From: an uncultured bacterium
Lineage (GTDB): Bacteria > Bacillota > Clostridia > Lachnospirales > Lachnospiraceae
DNA: 52,833 nucleotides
Assembly (NCBI GenBank): GCA_947383005.1
Contig: CANDBT010000032.1
Location: forward strand, 1-52,833
Reading direction: 5' to 3'
Shown: piece after piece, positions 26,301 to 34,035 of the stretch
How positions within the stretch are numbered: the first letter of the stretch is position 1
How the letters are laid out: the number at the start of each line of letters is the position of its first letter
Notes under the pieces: generated by a model
Seen by the model: only the letters and a program-made list of their open reading frames with translations
The model's database searches: none
What the model was told of the DNA's origin: nothing
Translations under genes and position numbers: made by a program

Positions 26301-26909
26301 GGCCAGACTTTAAGAGCTCTTTCAACTTATAAGAAAGGGGTGCGGACTGCCGACAAGGAAGATAAAGCCGACCGTTACAGTGATCTGGCCTCCTATTACC
26401 GGGACCAGTTGCTGGATTTCAAAAAAGCGGAAACATACTATCTGAAAGCATTGGCTCTGGAAACTGACGAAGACGAACTTCATGAACTGGAATGGGAATT
26501 AGCCGTAATCTGCTTCCGCATGAAACGTTTTACGGAAGCCAAGGCCCATGCCCAAAAATCTCTGCAGCATTTTGACCATACTAAATGGAAGAGTGAAGAT
26601 ATCTACCTCAATTACCGGCCTTACCGTCCGGCCCGTTTGTTCCGCCATGGCTGGCTGTATATCTGTCTGGGAGAGACAGAAAAAGGCTTAAGCTACCTTA
26701 ACCAAATGCGGGAATGTATGCGCTGCAAGCAATGCCGTCACAGAGAATGTTTCGAAAGTTATCTGTATCTGGCTATATATTATGAGGCTATTGAGGATTA
26801 CCAGACAGCTTCCCAGTATTACGAAAAAGCGCTCAAAGCCAATCCACACAGTATCACTGCCCAGGCCACCTGGGAACACTTACGAAAAAAAATGGGCAAT
26901 CCTGTTTAA
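23364..26909 (+). CDS. Giant TPR protein with a J-like N-terminus
   Basis: This 1181-residue protein begins with about 55 residues of J-domain character (FHILGIQETSDEAAIKSAY, then FKRLREAYEGAI), but the Hsp70-stimulating HPD triad is replaced by NPEDDP. The rest is largely tetratricopeptide repeats, clearest from residue 700 on (YNNLGCCYERTNEYEKAIGY, NLADCYEALGDYRKAIECY). A Cys-rich patch (CMRCKQCRHREC) lies near residue 1115. No signal or membrane segment is visible. The next gene, 139 bp downstream on the same strand, encodes an HscC-type Hsp70, so this is probably its client adaptor or co-chaperone. A GGAGCG site precedes the ATG. Its clients are unknown. Confidence 0.85.
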   Translation: MEHSLIFHILGIQETSDEAAIKSAYLNLLKTTNPEDDPEGFKRLREAYEGAITYARQPQQEEQKDKSEIDLWIDRVDQIYQDIRLRRQPELWKEVLSDPLCDDLDTSLQTREAMIAYLMDHIYLPQAVWQMLDNTFQLSEDREGLSQQFPENFLNYMFYYIENPQAISYDLFQVVDEAHMAADDYIRSYLDIRRLISWQQFEGCAAKLNDLDAFGLHHPYADIERLRILTAMLDAGKSDKASVRDEEKEASLRKEAAICIARVFSHKEPSLTSQHADLSVASDAARHLINRFSPLFSKTSGNTPAKEYDDYIMLYCAYGLWTLDQKEEAYELWQNILDRMPSHYMAKLGVSHYLVEKAKYHEAKELMLQLLDKDGQDEEVLDLMRQVNDALIEEYRARISQPDSYLEENETQDSKTIDTRRKEDIIELGWCLFQNEQPEEAVTLMETFQPNEDTRYSYENLFGRLLYRIDRYEEALPHLLQWLEMIRHTEDDGSAENSKRISREFQACHLLSGCYHELKNQEQALSYVDMAVAAAKNLRDKLAAMQYRAYLLFCYKEYTRCIDACDQVIQDDDEYYPAYVQRQEAAFELHKGQQVVDDYYRAIRIYAGHYKPYLLALRVFFYHDQFEDAKGVLDRARENQVEFSPYLRLYEVKVLRNLAENPEDREKPLAIANELMAEHNNPDTDIEDLSEIEYEIALLHWDNDHLEEALKHMEAAIGENPNRMQYRMIRGHIYLDHGEHKKALAEYTAAKEVYSDSPVLHYNSGLCQEALGMKVLAIECYEETLKYRQVHREACEKLANFYRDRYQDSNDPEDFRKAIGYMDRQIEAKPTCHDLVHRGLFYMYNMDIELAVKDFEEALKYGPDEWVIYNNLGCCYERTNEYEKAIGYFEQALEHLGDKKSLLPYSNLADCYEALGDYRKAIECYQKNLAIEPDNKNTFKELSFLYRYLGDYKNAVRYIEKDPDNDNYYARLGDIQFLEGQTLRALSTYKKGVRTADKEDKADRYSDLASYYRDQLLDFKKAETYYLKALALETDEDELHELEWELAVICFRMKRFTEAKAHAQKSLQHFDHTKWKSEDIYLNYRPYRPARLFRHGWLYICLGETEKGLSYLNQMRECMRCKQCRHRECFESYLYLAIYYEAIEDYQTASQYYEKALKANPHSITAQATWEHLRKKMGNPV

Positions 26910-26926
26910 AGATTATGGAAACGTCA

Positions 26927-26980
26927 CCCAGGCTTTTGTCCGGTGCAGGTGGGAAAAAGATCACCCGTCTGAACTGTTAC
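26927..26980. repeat. A-type element, right-end remnant
   Basis: CCAGGCTTTTGTCCGG through CCCGTCTGAACTGTTAC matches the right part of the copy at 5275-5421. It lies between the TPR and Hsp70 genes and is followed by a second short TTCAG/CTGAA hairpin. Confidence 0.65.
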
Positions 26981-27048
26981 AATAAGTCTTCACAAAAATG
27001 TTCAGATTGTCTGAACTGCTACCAAAACGAAGGAATGAAAGGTAAACT

Positions 27049-28740
27049 ATGATTATTGGAATTGATTTGGGAACCACCAACAGCCTGGTGGCCTGCTTTA
27101 CGGAAAACGGGCCAAAGATTATCCCCAATCGGCTCGGCAAACATCTGACCCCGTCCGTAGTCAGCATTGATGAGGAAGAACAGATTTATGTAGGAGAATC
27201 AGCCGTGGAACGGGGGCTTTTATACCCGGGAAGTACGGCTTCCGTCTTCAAACGGGATATGGGCAGCAAAAAACAATTTAAGCTGCTCCATAAGACTTTT
27301 TTGGCAGAGGAATTGTCTGCCCTGGTACTGCGTGCCTTAAAAGAAGACGCAGAAAGCTATTTGGGTGAAGAGGTAACGGAAGCTATCATCAGCGTCCCCG
27401 CCTATTTCAATGACCAGCGGCGCAAAGCCACCAAACGTGCCGGGGAAATGGCCGGCCTTAAGGTAGAGCGGATCATCAGCGAACCTACCGCCGCTGCCGT
27501 GGCATATGGCCTGTACCAAAGCCAGGGCAACGCCCGTTTTCTGGTATTCGACCTTGGAGGCGGCACTTTTGATGTATCCATTTTGGAATTATTTGATACC
27601 ATTTTAGAGGTTCGGGCCGTGGCGGGAGACAATTTCCTGGGCGGCGAAGATTTTACCGCTGTTTTGGAAACCATGTTTTTTGACCATTATTCTGACCTGG
27701 ACAGGCTGTCGCTCAGCGAAAAGACGCTGCGTCATATTCACAAGCAGGCTGAAGCCTGCAAGCTTGGTTTTTCTGACAAAAAGACATCGGTAATGCGATG
27801 CAAGATTAACGAAGAGATATATGAGCTGGAAATAGAACTGCCTCAATATGAAGAAGCCTGCAGCGATTTATTAGATCGGATACGCAAGCCAGTAAAGCGA
27901 AGCTTAGCCGATGCCCACGTACGCCTGTCGGATATCAACAAGGTGGTATTAGTAGGCGGCGCCACAAAAAGCCCCATTATCCGCCGTTTTGTCAGCAAAC
28001 TGTTCAAAATGCTTCCGGATACCAACATTAACCCTGATGAAGCCGTAGCTTTAGGCGCCGCCATCCAGGGAGCCATGAAAGAACGCAAGGATGCTATCAA
28101 GGAGGTCATCCTGACCGATGTCTGTCCCTTCACTTTAGGTACGGAAGTAGTTCGGGAATGGGAAGAGAACCGGTATGAGAATGGTGTTTTCTGCCCCATT
28201 ATCGACCGCAATACGGTAATTCCCGCCAGCCGCACGGAACGGCTCTATACTGTCCGGGACAACCAAAACAAAATACGCATCAACGTCCTCCAGGGTGAAA
28301 GCCGCTTTGCTGCCAACAATTTGTCCCTCGGCGAACTACTGATTGATATTCCCCCTGCCAAGGCCGGCGAAGAAGCCGTAGACGTGACCTATACCTATGA
28401 CATCAATTCTCTTTTGGAGGTGGAAGTAAAAGTTGTCTCTACCCAAAAAATAATGAAAAAAGTTTTCTTTGGCCGGGATGTGGACATGACTCCAGAGGAA
28501 ATTGAAGAACGCTTAAAGACCCTCTCCTATCTGAAAATCCACCCCAGGGACAGGGAAGAAAACAAATACCTGCTGCTGCGGGGGGAGCGGATTTATGAGG
28601 AAAGCCTGGGCGATGACCGGCTATACGTAGAATCGGCAATCCGAAAATTTGAAAAAGCGCTGAATACTTATGACCAGGGAATTATCGAAGAAGCAAAAGA
28701 AGCTTTTAAAGAATTTTTAGAAATGATGGAAGAGACATAA
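27049..28740 (+). CDS. hscC: HscC-type Hsp70 chaperone
   Basis: This 563-residue protein has a complete Hsp70 ATPase domain (IGIDLGTTNSLVA, VPAYFNDQRRKATKRAG, VFDLGGGTFDVS, VLVGGATKSP) and a short beta-type substrate-binding domain (about 385-480) with a reduced helical lid. It is about 50 residues shorter than DnaK and fits the HscC branch, which in other bacteria works with unusual J proteins. The preceding gene encodes a J-like TPR protein, a matching partner. No GrpE is nearby. GAAAGG precedes the ATG. A hairpin at 28760-28792 probably ends the unit. That the two genes form one operon is an inference from spacing and order. Confidence 0.88.
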   Translation: MIIGIDLGTTNSLVACFTENGPKIIPNRLGKHLTPSVVSIDEEEQIYVGESAVERGLLYPGSTASVFKRDMGSKKQFKLLHKTFLAEELSALVLRALKEDAESYLGEEVTEAIISVPAYFNDQRRKATKRAGEMAGLKVERIISEPTAAAVAYGLYQSQGNARFLVFDLGGGTFDVSILELFDTILEVRAVAGDNFLGGEDFTAVLETMFFDHYSDLDRLSLSEKTLRHIHKQAEACKLGFSDKKTSVMRCKINEEIYELEIELPQYEEACSDLLDRIRKPVKRSLADAHVRLSDINKVVLVGGATKSPIIRRFVSKLFKMLPDTNINPDEAVALGAAIQGAMKERKDAIKEVILTDVCPFTLGTEVVREWEENRYENGVFCPIIDRNTVIPASRTERLYTVRDNQNKIRINVLQGESRFAANNLSLGELLIDIPPAKAGEEAVDVTYTYDINSLLEVEVKVVSTQKIMKKVFFGRDVDMTPEEIEERLKTLSYLKIHPRDREENKYLLLRGERIYEESLGDDRLYVESAIRKFEKALNTYDQGIIEEAKEAFKEFLEMMEET

Positions 28741-28759
28741 CAGCCGGAGTACGGCGGAT

Positions 28760-28792
28760 ACAAAATAGTCTGTAAACCGCAGGCTATTTTGT
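28760..28792 (+). terminator. Terminator-like hairpin after the Hsp70 gene
   Basis: ACAAAATAG pairs with CTATTTTGT, with CTG/CAG inside. Confidence 0.65.
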
Positions 28793-28834
28793 TCATCGGA
28801 AATTGTGTCCTATGAATTAAAAACGCTCCGCGAA

Positions 28835-28863
28835 GTTGCTGAGTGCCAGTGGCACTCAGCAAC
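28835..28863. repeat. CACTGG-core hairpin
   Basis: GTTGCTGAGTGCC pairs with GGCACTCAGCAAC around AGT. In reverse complement it carries the GCCACTGGC core and a flanking CGGTCG shared with the insert at 20513-20568. Confidence 0.7.
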
Positions 28864-28923
28864 GACCGAAGTGGAACATAGAACGCACTCCGTGCAAAAG
28901 GAAATGGCTGCTGACGCGCCATA

Positions 28924-29793
28924 CTAATAATACTTTTTATTCATGGAAAACCCTCTTCCCCGTACTTCACTGACGCGGCTGATAACCAAAAAACTTTCCG
29001 GGTCGATTTCATGAATAAGCCTTTCCATTTTCGGCAATTCCCGATTGGAAATCACACTGAATACCACCTTAAGCTCCATCTGAAGATAACCGCTCTCCGC
29101 GTTAAGCAGAGTGACGCCTCTGTCCATTTTCGTCAAAACTGCCCTCCTCACTTCATCCGGATAACGGGTCACTACCTTGACCTCCGTGCGGGAAGCTCCC
29201 ATCAGCATCAGCTTATCCAATACGATCGTATAAGTCAGCACCAGCAAAATCCCATACAATAACTTTTCCGGAGTACTCCAAAACCCTTGAGCCAGCAAAA
29301 TACAAAAATCAAATATATACAGGCTAAGTGATATCGGAATACGGAAATAGCGGTTTAATACCAGCGGCGGGATATCCATGCCGCCCGTAGAAGCTCCTGC
29401 CCGAATGACTATGCCCAAAGCAGCGCCGATACCTAAACCGGAAAACAATGTACACAACAGAATATCCTGCGTAATGACCCAATCGCCAAATATCTGATCA
29501 AATATTTCCAGCGCTATCGGATAGACAAATGTACTGATTATCGTTGATACTGCAAAAGCTCTTCCCAACAGGCAGTAACCGGTTATCAGCATAAGAATAT
29601 TGAATATTAACACAAATAGCGATACCGGCACTCCGACAGCATTGTTTATGGCCAAGGCAATTCCCGTCGTACCTCCTGTAACCAGCCCTACAGGAATCAA
29701 AAATAACTTAACCGCCAAAGCATATAAAATATTCCCTGCTATCACCGACAAAAGAATAATCCATTTTTGATTGGTTCTTTTTCGCATATCCAT
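28924..29793 (-). CDS. YitT-family membrane protein
   Basis: This encodes 289 residues from the ATG at 29793 (MDMRKRTNQKW). Five to six membrane helices in residues 10-195 form the YitT (DUF161) module, with GLVTGGTTGIALAINN and RAGASTGGMD typical. The C-terminal 80 residues (VVTRYPDEVRRAVLTKMDRGVTLLNAESGY) are the DUF2179 cytosolic domain. The family is widespread in Firmicutes but its transport or sensing role is unsettled. The frame opens upstream to 29970, but that extension is translated C-type repeat and has no ribosome binding site, so it is rejected. It converges on the hscC unit. Confidence 0.9.
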   Translation of the reverse strand: MDMRKRTNQKWIILLSVIAGNILYALAVKLFLIPVGLVTGGTTGIALAINNAVGVPVSLFVLIFNILMLITGYCLLGRAFAVSTIISTFVYPIALEIFDQIFGDWVITQDILLCTLFSGLGIGAALGIVIRAGASTGGMDIPPLVLNRYFRIPISLSLYIFDFCILLAQGFWSTPEKLLYGILLVLTYTIVLDKLMLMGASRTEVKVVTRYPDEVRRAVLTKMDRGVTLLNAESGYLQMELKVVFSVISNRELPKMERLIHEIDPESFLVISRVSEVRGRGFSMNKKYY

Positions 29794-29827
29794 AAAAATA
29801 CACCCTTCTTCAATCAAATAGAGGAAA

Positions 29828-29908
29828 CGAGTAGGGAAGAGCCATCTTCCCCTACTCTCCGCGCGGCCCGCACGCCGCTTTAGCGGCATATTCCTCTGTG
29901 CGGGCCTG
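29828..29908 (+). repeat. C-type hairpin element, copy 5
   Basis: CGAGTAGGGAAGA.../TTCCCCTACTC, then GGCCCGCAC/GTGCGGGCC enclosing GCCGC(TTTA)GCGGC and loop ATATTCCTCT. This is the clearest copy. Confidence 0.85.
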
Positions 29909-29919
29909 TACATAAAAAA

Positions 29920-30168
29920 GAATCCTGCTTCGCAGGATTCTTCGCCTGCGGCGGGTCGCTTTAGCGACATGATTCCTTTCCGCCGCAGTGCAATCCTGCC
30001 CGGAGGGCTTTTGCTTTATAGGATGCACTTTCCTATAAAGTAAAAAAGAATCCTGCTTCGCAGGATTCTCCGCCTGCGGCGGGTCGCTTTAGCGACATAA
30101 TTCCTTTCCGCCGCGGTGCGATCCTAAGCGGAGCGTTTTTGTATCATAGGACGCACTTTCCTATGATA
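29920..30168 (+). repeat. Two tandem C-type variant elements
   Basis: Two copies about 127 bp apart, each with GAATCCTGCTTCGCAGGATTC-like hairpin, then CTGCGGCGG/CCGCCGCAG enclosing GTCGC(TTTA)GCGAC and loop ATNATTCCTTT, then a TATAGGA/TCCTATA-type hairpin (ATCATAGGA/TCCTATGAT in the second). The stem differs between copies only where pairing is kept. They account for the gap 29794-30248 with the previous element. Confidence 0.85.
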
Positions 30169-30175
30169 TAAAAAA

Positions 30176-30207
30176 ACGCCTGTCAAAGAAATTTTCCCTG
30201 ACAGACG
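30176..30207 (-). terminator. Terminator of the subtilisin-like protease gene
   Basis: On the minus strand CGTCTGTCA pairs with TGACAGGCG, followed by seven T. Confidence 0.85.
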
Positions 30208-30248
30208 TGGATCGAGGCATCAAACCTAATACTTTTCAAAATATTAAT

Positions 30249-31883
30249 TTAGTAGACAAAGCTCCCGCTCTTTTTCGTATCCCCATAAGTTATTTCATAA
30301 TGATGGGTACCATGGCCCAGATTAGACAACGCCACTTCATAATTTCCATCCCCTTTATTCAATATTGAACCATTATACGGGATATCGTCAATCTTTATAG
30401 CAAGCTGGCTTCCGTCCTTCTTTGTTTTAATCACAAGGTTCGCTTTCGTCTTGCCATTGACTGTGGTAGTCTTCACCGAAACAGAAATCGCATACATAGG
30501 CACTTCCGGGGTATCTTCCGGAGGAGCAGGCGGCTGCCATCCCTTCCAGGGCTTATCCGAATCCGGCTGTGTCTCTGGCTCCGTCGGCGCTGGGGTGGTC
30601 TCCGGCTCGGTTGGCTCCGGAGCAGTATTTCCTGTAGATACATTAGCCAGATTCAACACTCCATAGCCAAAATAAGCATCCCAGCCGCTGCTCCCCCGGT
30701 CATCGCTTCCATCCTGCAATGTCTGCTTCACCGCGGCAGGATCTGCCCCAAAATTCGTGGCCTTCACCAATGCCGCTGCGGCGGATACGTGAGGCGCTGC
30801 CATAGACGTACCGCTTTTTGTCGTATAACCGGTGCGTCCGGCACTGACTATATTAACGCCGGGAGCAGCTATGCTTACATTATTGCCGTAATTGGAAAAC
30901 GAGGCCCGCTGGTCATTGGAATCTATCGCGCTGACGCATATCAGCTCCTTAATATGAGCAGGGCAAAACCGGTCTGTGCTGGCATTATCATTGCCCGCTG
31001 ATGCTACTACAACTACCCCTGAATTAATCGCGCTCTGGATAACCGTATCCAGGTAGTGAGAAGACGACGGGTCATAACCGCCAAGGCTGAGATTAATCAC
31101 GTTGGCGCCATGCTCTACCGCCCACTGGACGCCAGCCGCAATCGTAAGGTTAGAACCTGTACCATTGGCATCCAACGCCTGAATCGGCATAATCTGAACA
31201 TTGGTTCCCTTTGTAATATCAGCAATCGTTCCGGCCACATGAGTACCATGGCCATTGCCGTCTTCCGAACTACCGCCGCTGTGCATACCTGTTCCGCCTA
31301 CCATCCTGCCGGAGAAAAGCTCATGTGAACTGGTCACTCCGGTATCAATAACGGCAACGATAACCTGCTTGCCGCGCTGCTCGTCAGACATCCTGCTGAT
31401 AAAATCATCGGCGCCCATCCGGTCAGCTCCCCAGGTACGATGACTGGAACTGGCTGCTTTAAAACTGGTTGCGGCAAAAGGCTCGCAGACAGTAACCAGC
31501 GAATCTGTCTCCACGCTGGCAACACCGGACATGGAAGAAAGTTTCTCATAAGCCTTCTTTACTGTCTCCAGCTTATCAAACTGCAGGATACAGTATCCGT
31601 TATTATCCAGCAAAAACTGGGACGCACCTATAGCTTTGGCAACAGCGGCGCCTGTTTCGGTTTTGACAATCAGACGCTTTGTCGAGAAATCCTTCAGACT
31701 GCCGTCATTGGCCTGCTCGGGCTTGATCGGGGTATAATCCCCGCTTGCCCAATATGCGGCAAGAAGCTCCCGGATCTTTGCGTAATACGCTTCGTGATCA
31801 GCCGCCTGCGCGGTCTTTGGGGTAACGATTATGCTGGACAATGCCAACATTCCTGACAACATGAAACAAAGCAGTTTCTTCAT
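30249..31883 (-). CDS. Secreted subtilisin-like serine protease (S8)
   Basis: This 544-residue precursor has a signal peptide (1-27, ending AQA), an inhibitor-like propeptide (about 40-135) and a peptidase S8 domain with the complete triad: Asp180 (VIDTG), His212 (NGHGTHVAG) and Ser360 (SGTSMAAPH); the oxyanion Asn lies in ASAGND. After the catalytic domain a Pro/Glu/Thr linker (about 417-460) leads to a C-terminal beta-type domain of about 80 residues. It probably acts outside the cell as a general or processing protease. The AGGAGG-type site precedes the ATG at 31883. Several TCAGAAAACA-type direct repeats lie upstream (31989-32088) and may be regulatory. Confidence 0.94.
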   Translation of the reverse strand: MKKLLCFMLSGMLALSSIIVTPKTAQAADHEAYYAKIRELLAAYWASGDYTPIKPEQANDGSLKDFSTKRLIVKTETGAAVAKAIGASQFLLDNNGYCILQFDKLETVKKAYEKLSSMSGVASVETDSLVTVCEPFAATSFKAASSSHRTWGADRMGADDFISRMSDEQRGKQVIVAVIDTGVTSSHELFSGRMVGGTGMHSGGSSEDGNGHGTHVAGTIADITKGTNVQIMPIQALDANGTGSNLTIAAGVQWAVEHGANVINLSLGGYDPSSSHYLDTVIQSAINSGVVVVASAGNDNASTDRFCPAHIKELICVSAIDSNDQRASFSNYGNNVSIAAPGVNIVSAGRTGYTTKSGTSMAAPHVSAAAALVKATNFGADPAAVKQTLQDGSDDRGSSGWDAYFGYGVLNLANVSTGNTAPEPTEPETTPAPTEPETQPDSDKPWKGWQPPAPPEDTPEVPMYAISVSVKTTTVNGKTKANLVIKTKKDGSQLAIKIDDIPYNGSILNKGDGNYEVALSNLGHGTHHYEITYGDTKKSGSFVY

Positions 31884-31988
31884 AAGCTTTCTTTTCCTCC
31901 TTAAATTTCTACAGATAACTTTACACCAAATATCTTACTCACATCGGCCGTACCTGCTCCTGCTAAACAAACCCTGCAGGCAGCCATA

Positions 31989-32088
31989 TCAGAAAATCAT
32001 CAGAAAACAACAATGGTACAAAAATAACCTTATCAGAAGAAAACAATCACCATTCAGAAGAAAACATACACTTTATTTCAGAAAACAA
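31989..32088. promoter_or_regulatory. Cluster of TCAGAAAACA direct repeats
   Basis: TCAGAAAA or TCAGAAGAAAACA occurs at about 31989, 32000, 32033, 32054 and 32079, all in one orientation, in the 300-bp gap upstream of the protease gene. No gene is seen in 31884-32183. A role as activator sites is only a suggestion. Confidence 0.4.
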
Positions 32089-32183
32089 TGCCTCCAATCA
32101 CTTGCTTATCATCAGTGTAGCAAATATGGAAATCATTGTCAAGGATAAACAAAACATGTAATGGAACTGTAAGCTTTTGGTAA

Positions 32184-34025
32184 TCATTTTGCCTGATTAG
32201 CCCTTATGCAGGCCAGAAATCTTTCTCCGTACTTTTCATATTTATATTCGCCGACGCCGGTAACGGACAGCATCTGCTGCTTATTTCCCGGCTTCACTAT
32301 ACACATGTGAGTCAGGGTTTTATCCGAAAACACGATATACGGCGGCACCTTTTCTTCTTTAGCGATTTCTGTCCGCAGCGCACGCAGCTTTTCAAATAAT
32401 CCCTCGTCCCGGCCTTCGGATAAAACGTCCCTCTTTCCTTCCTTCCCTCCTGGCCGCTCGGCTTTTGCCGCTCTTTCCGTATCTTTAGCCAGCTTCATCA
32501 GCAGCGGCTTGCCTTCCTTCAGGATTTCTTTAAAACGCCGCGCCAGCTTTACCACAGCATAATCGTCATTGGTAACAAGCAAATAATCTTCCATCTGCAG
32601 ATAATTCAGCACCTGCCGTATCCGGTACACCGGTATCTTTGCCAAACTTCCATAGTAAGGATTTTCATTCATCCGGTAATTTTTGATTTTCGCCGTACTG
32701 GCCCCATGAACCGTATCTACGATAACCGTCGTGCCGTATCTCTGATTACTGCTTTCCACACATCCAATCAAAGCCCTGGCAATCTCCGTCACATCTGTCT
32801 CCTCAAACTGAGTCAGGCAGTTAGAACAATTTCCGCAATAATTGCCCCGGTATTCCCCAAAATATTTTAAAATATAATCCCGCAGGCAATCGTTGGTAAA
32901 ACAATAAAATGTCATCTTTTTCAGACGCTGCTGGTCACGTTCCCTGATGATTCCCATAACTGCCGGGTCAAGATCCTGGCTGTCCTGACTATGTTCGATA
33001 AGAAACTGGTTTGTAACCACATCACGGCCATGATAATACAATATGCACTCGGCCGCCTCGCCGTCACGTCCTGCCCTTCCTGCCTCCTGATAATAAGATT
33101 CCAGATTTTTCGGCATCCCATAATGAAGCACAAACCTCACATTTGACTTGTCAATCCCCATGCCAAAAGCATTGGTGCTTATCATAACCGCCGCCCGGTC
33201 ATAGATAAAATCTTCCTGATTCTTTTTTCGCTCCTCATCACTTAATCCGGCATGATACCGAGTTACCGAAAAACCGTCCGTTGCCAGACGTTCACAAACT
33301 TCTTCCACCTGTTTTCTGGTCAGGCAGTAGACGATGCCGCTGTCTCCCCGATGGACATCCAAATAATTACGAATAGAGGCATACCTGTCCTTTACCGCCA
33401 TCACCCCAAAATACAGGTTCTCTCTGTCAAATCCCGTTGTCATCACCGTGGGACTCTGCATTTGCAGCAAATCAATAATGTCTTCCCGCACCTCTTTGGT
33501 CGCCGTAGCGGTAAACGCACTGACGACAGGGCGTTTGGGCAATCGATCAATAAACTCAATAATTTTCAGATAACTCGGCCGAAAATCCTGGCCCCATTGG
33601 GACACACAATGAGCTTCATCCACGGCTACCATCACAATACTGCTATGTAAAGCAAAATCCAAAAACTCATCCGTAACCAGCCTTTCCGGCGCAACATAAA
33701 TGATCGGATATCTTCCCTGCCTGGCAAATCCAAGTGCCTTATAATACTGATTCATTGTCAGGGAACTGTTCAAAAATGCCGCATGTATACCTGCCTGGTT
33801 TAAGCTTCCCACTTGGTCCTTCATCAAAGAAATCAAAGGGGAAATCACCAAAGTAATTCCCCCCAGCATCAATGCAGGTATCTGATAGCACAATGATTTT
33901 CCGGCACCTGTGGGCATAATGCCCAATGTGTCCTTTCCATCCAAAATACTGTCTATCAGAATCTCCTGGGCATTGCGGAAAGTGTCATATCCAAAATATT
34001 TTTTTAATATCTCATATTTATCCAC
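32184..34025 (-). CDS. recQ: ATP-dependent DNA helicase RecQ
   Basis: This 613-residue protein is a full RecQ: Walker A MPTGAGKS (37-44), VDEAHC, SAFTATAT, motif V/VI in STNAFGMGIDK and QEAGRAGRDG, a zinc-binding RQC part with CLRDY...CGNCSNC, and a C-terminal HRDC domain (about 530-613) for DNA binding. It unwinds recombination and replication intermediates 3' to 5'. The charged linker (KAERPGGKEGKRD) before HRDC is usual. It lies 10 bp downstream of tyrS on the same strand and has no clear ribosome binding site of its own beyond GGAATAACG, so it may be co-transcribed with tyrS and thus depend on the tyrosyl T-box. Confidence 0.96.
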   Translation of the reverse strand: MDKYEILKKYFGYDTFRNAQEILIDSILDGKDTLGIMPTGAGKSLCYQIPALMLGGITLVISPLISLMKDQVGSLNQAGIHAAFLNSSLTMNQYYKALGFARQGRYPIIYVAPERLVTDEFLDFALHSSIVMVAVDEAHCVSQWGQDFRPSYLKIIEFIDRLPKRPVVSAFTATATKEVREDIIDLLQMQSPTVMTTGFDRENLYFGVMAVKDRYASIRNYLDVHRGDSGIVYCLTRKQVEEVCERLATDGFSVTRYHAGLSDEERKKNQEDFIYDRAAVMISTNAFGMGIDKSNVRFVLHYGMPKNLESYYQEAGRAGRDGEAAECILYYHGRDVVTNQFLIEHSQDSQDLDPAVMGIIRERDQQRLKKMTFYCFTNDCLRDYILKYFGEYRGNYCGNCSNCLTQFEETDVTEIARALIGCVESSNQRYGTTVIVDTVHGASTAKIKNYRMNENPYYGSLAKIPVYRIRQVLNYLQMEDYLLVTNDDYAVVKLARRFKEILKEGKPLLMKLAKDTERAAKAERPGGKEGKRDVLSEGRDEGLFEKLRALRTEIAKEEKVPPYIVFSDKTLTHMCIVKPGNKQQMLSVTGVGEYKYEKYGERFLACIRANQAK

Positions 34026-34035
34026 TATAATTACG

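Noticed and set aside
29794-29970. N-terminal extension of the YitT protein by about 59 residues
   Set aside because: The extension is translated C-type repeat with no ribosome binding site; the ATG at 29793 begins the family homology.
29920-30168. A CRISPR array in the tandem hairpins
   Set aside because: There are only two copies, both contain internal hairpins, and no spacer pattern or cas genes are present.
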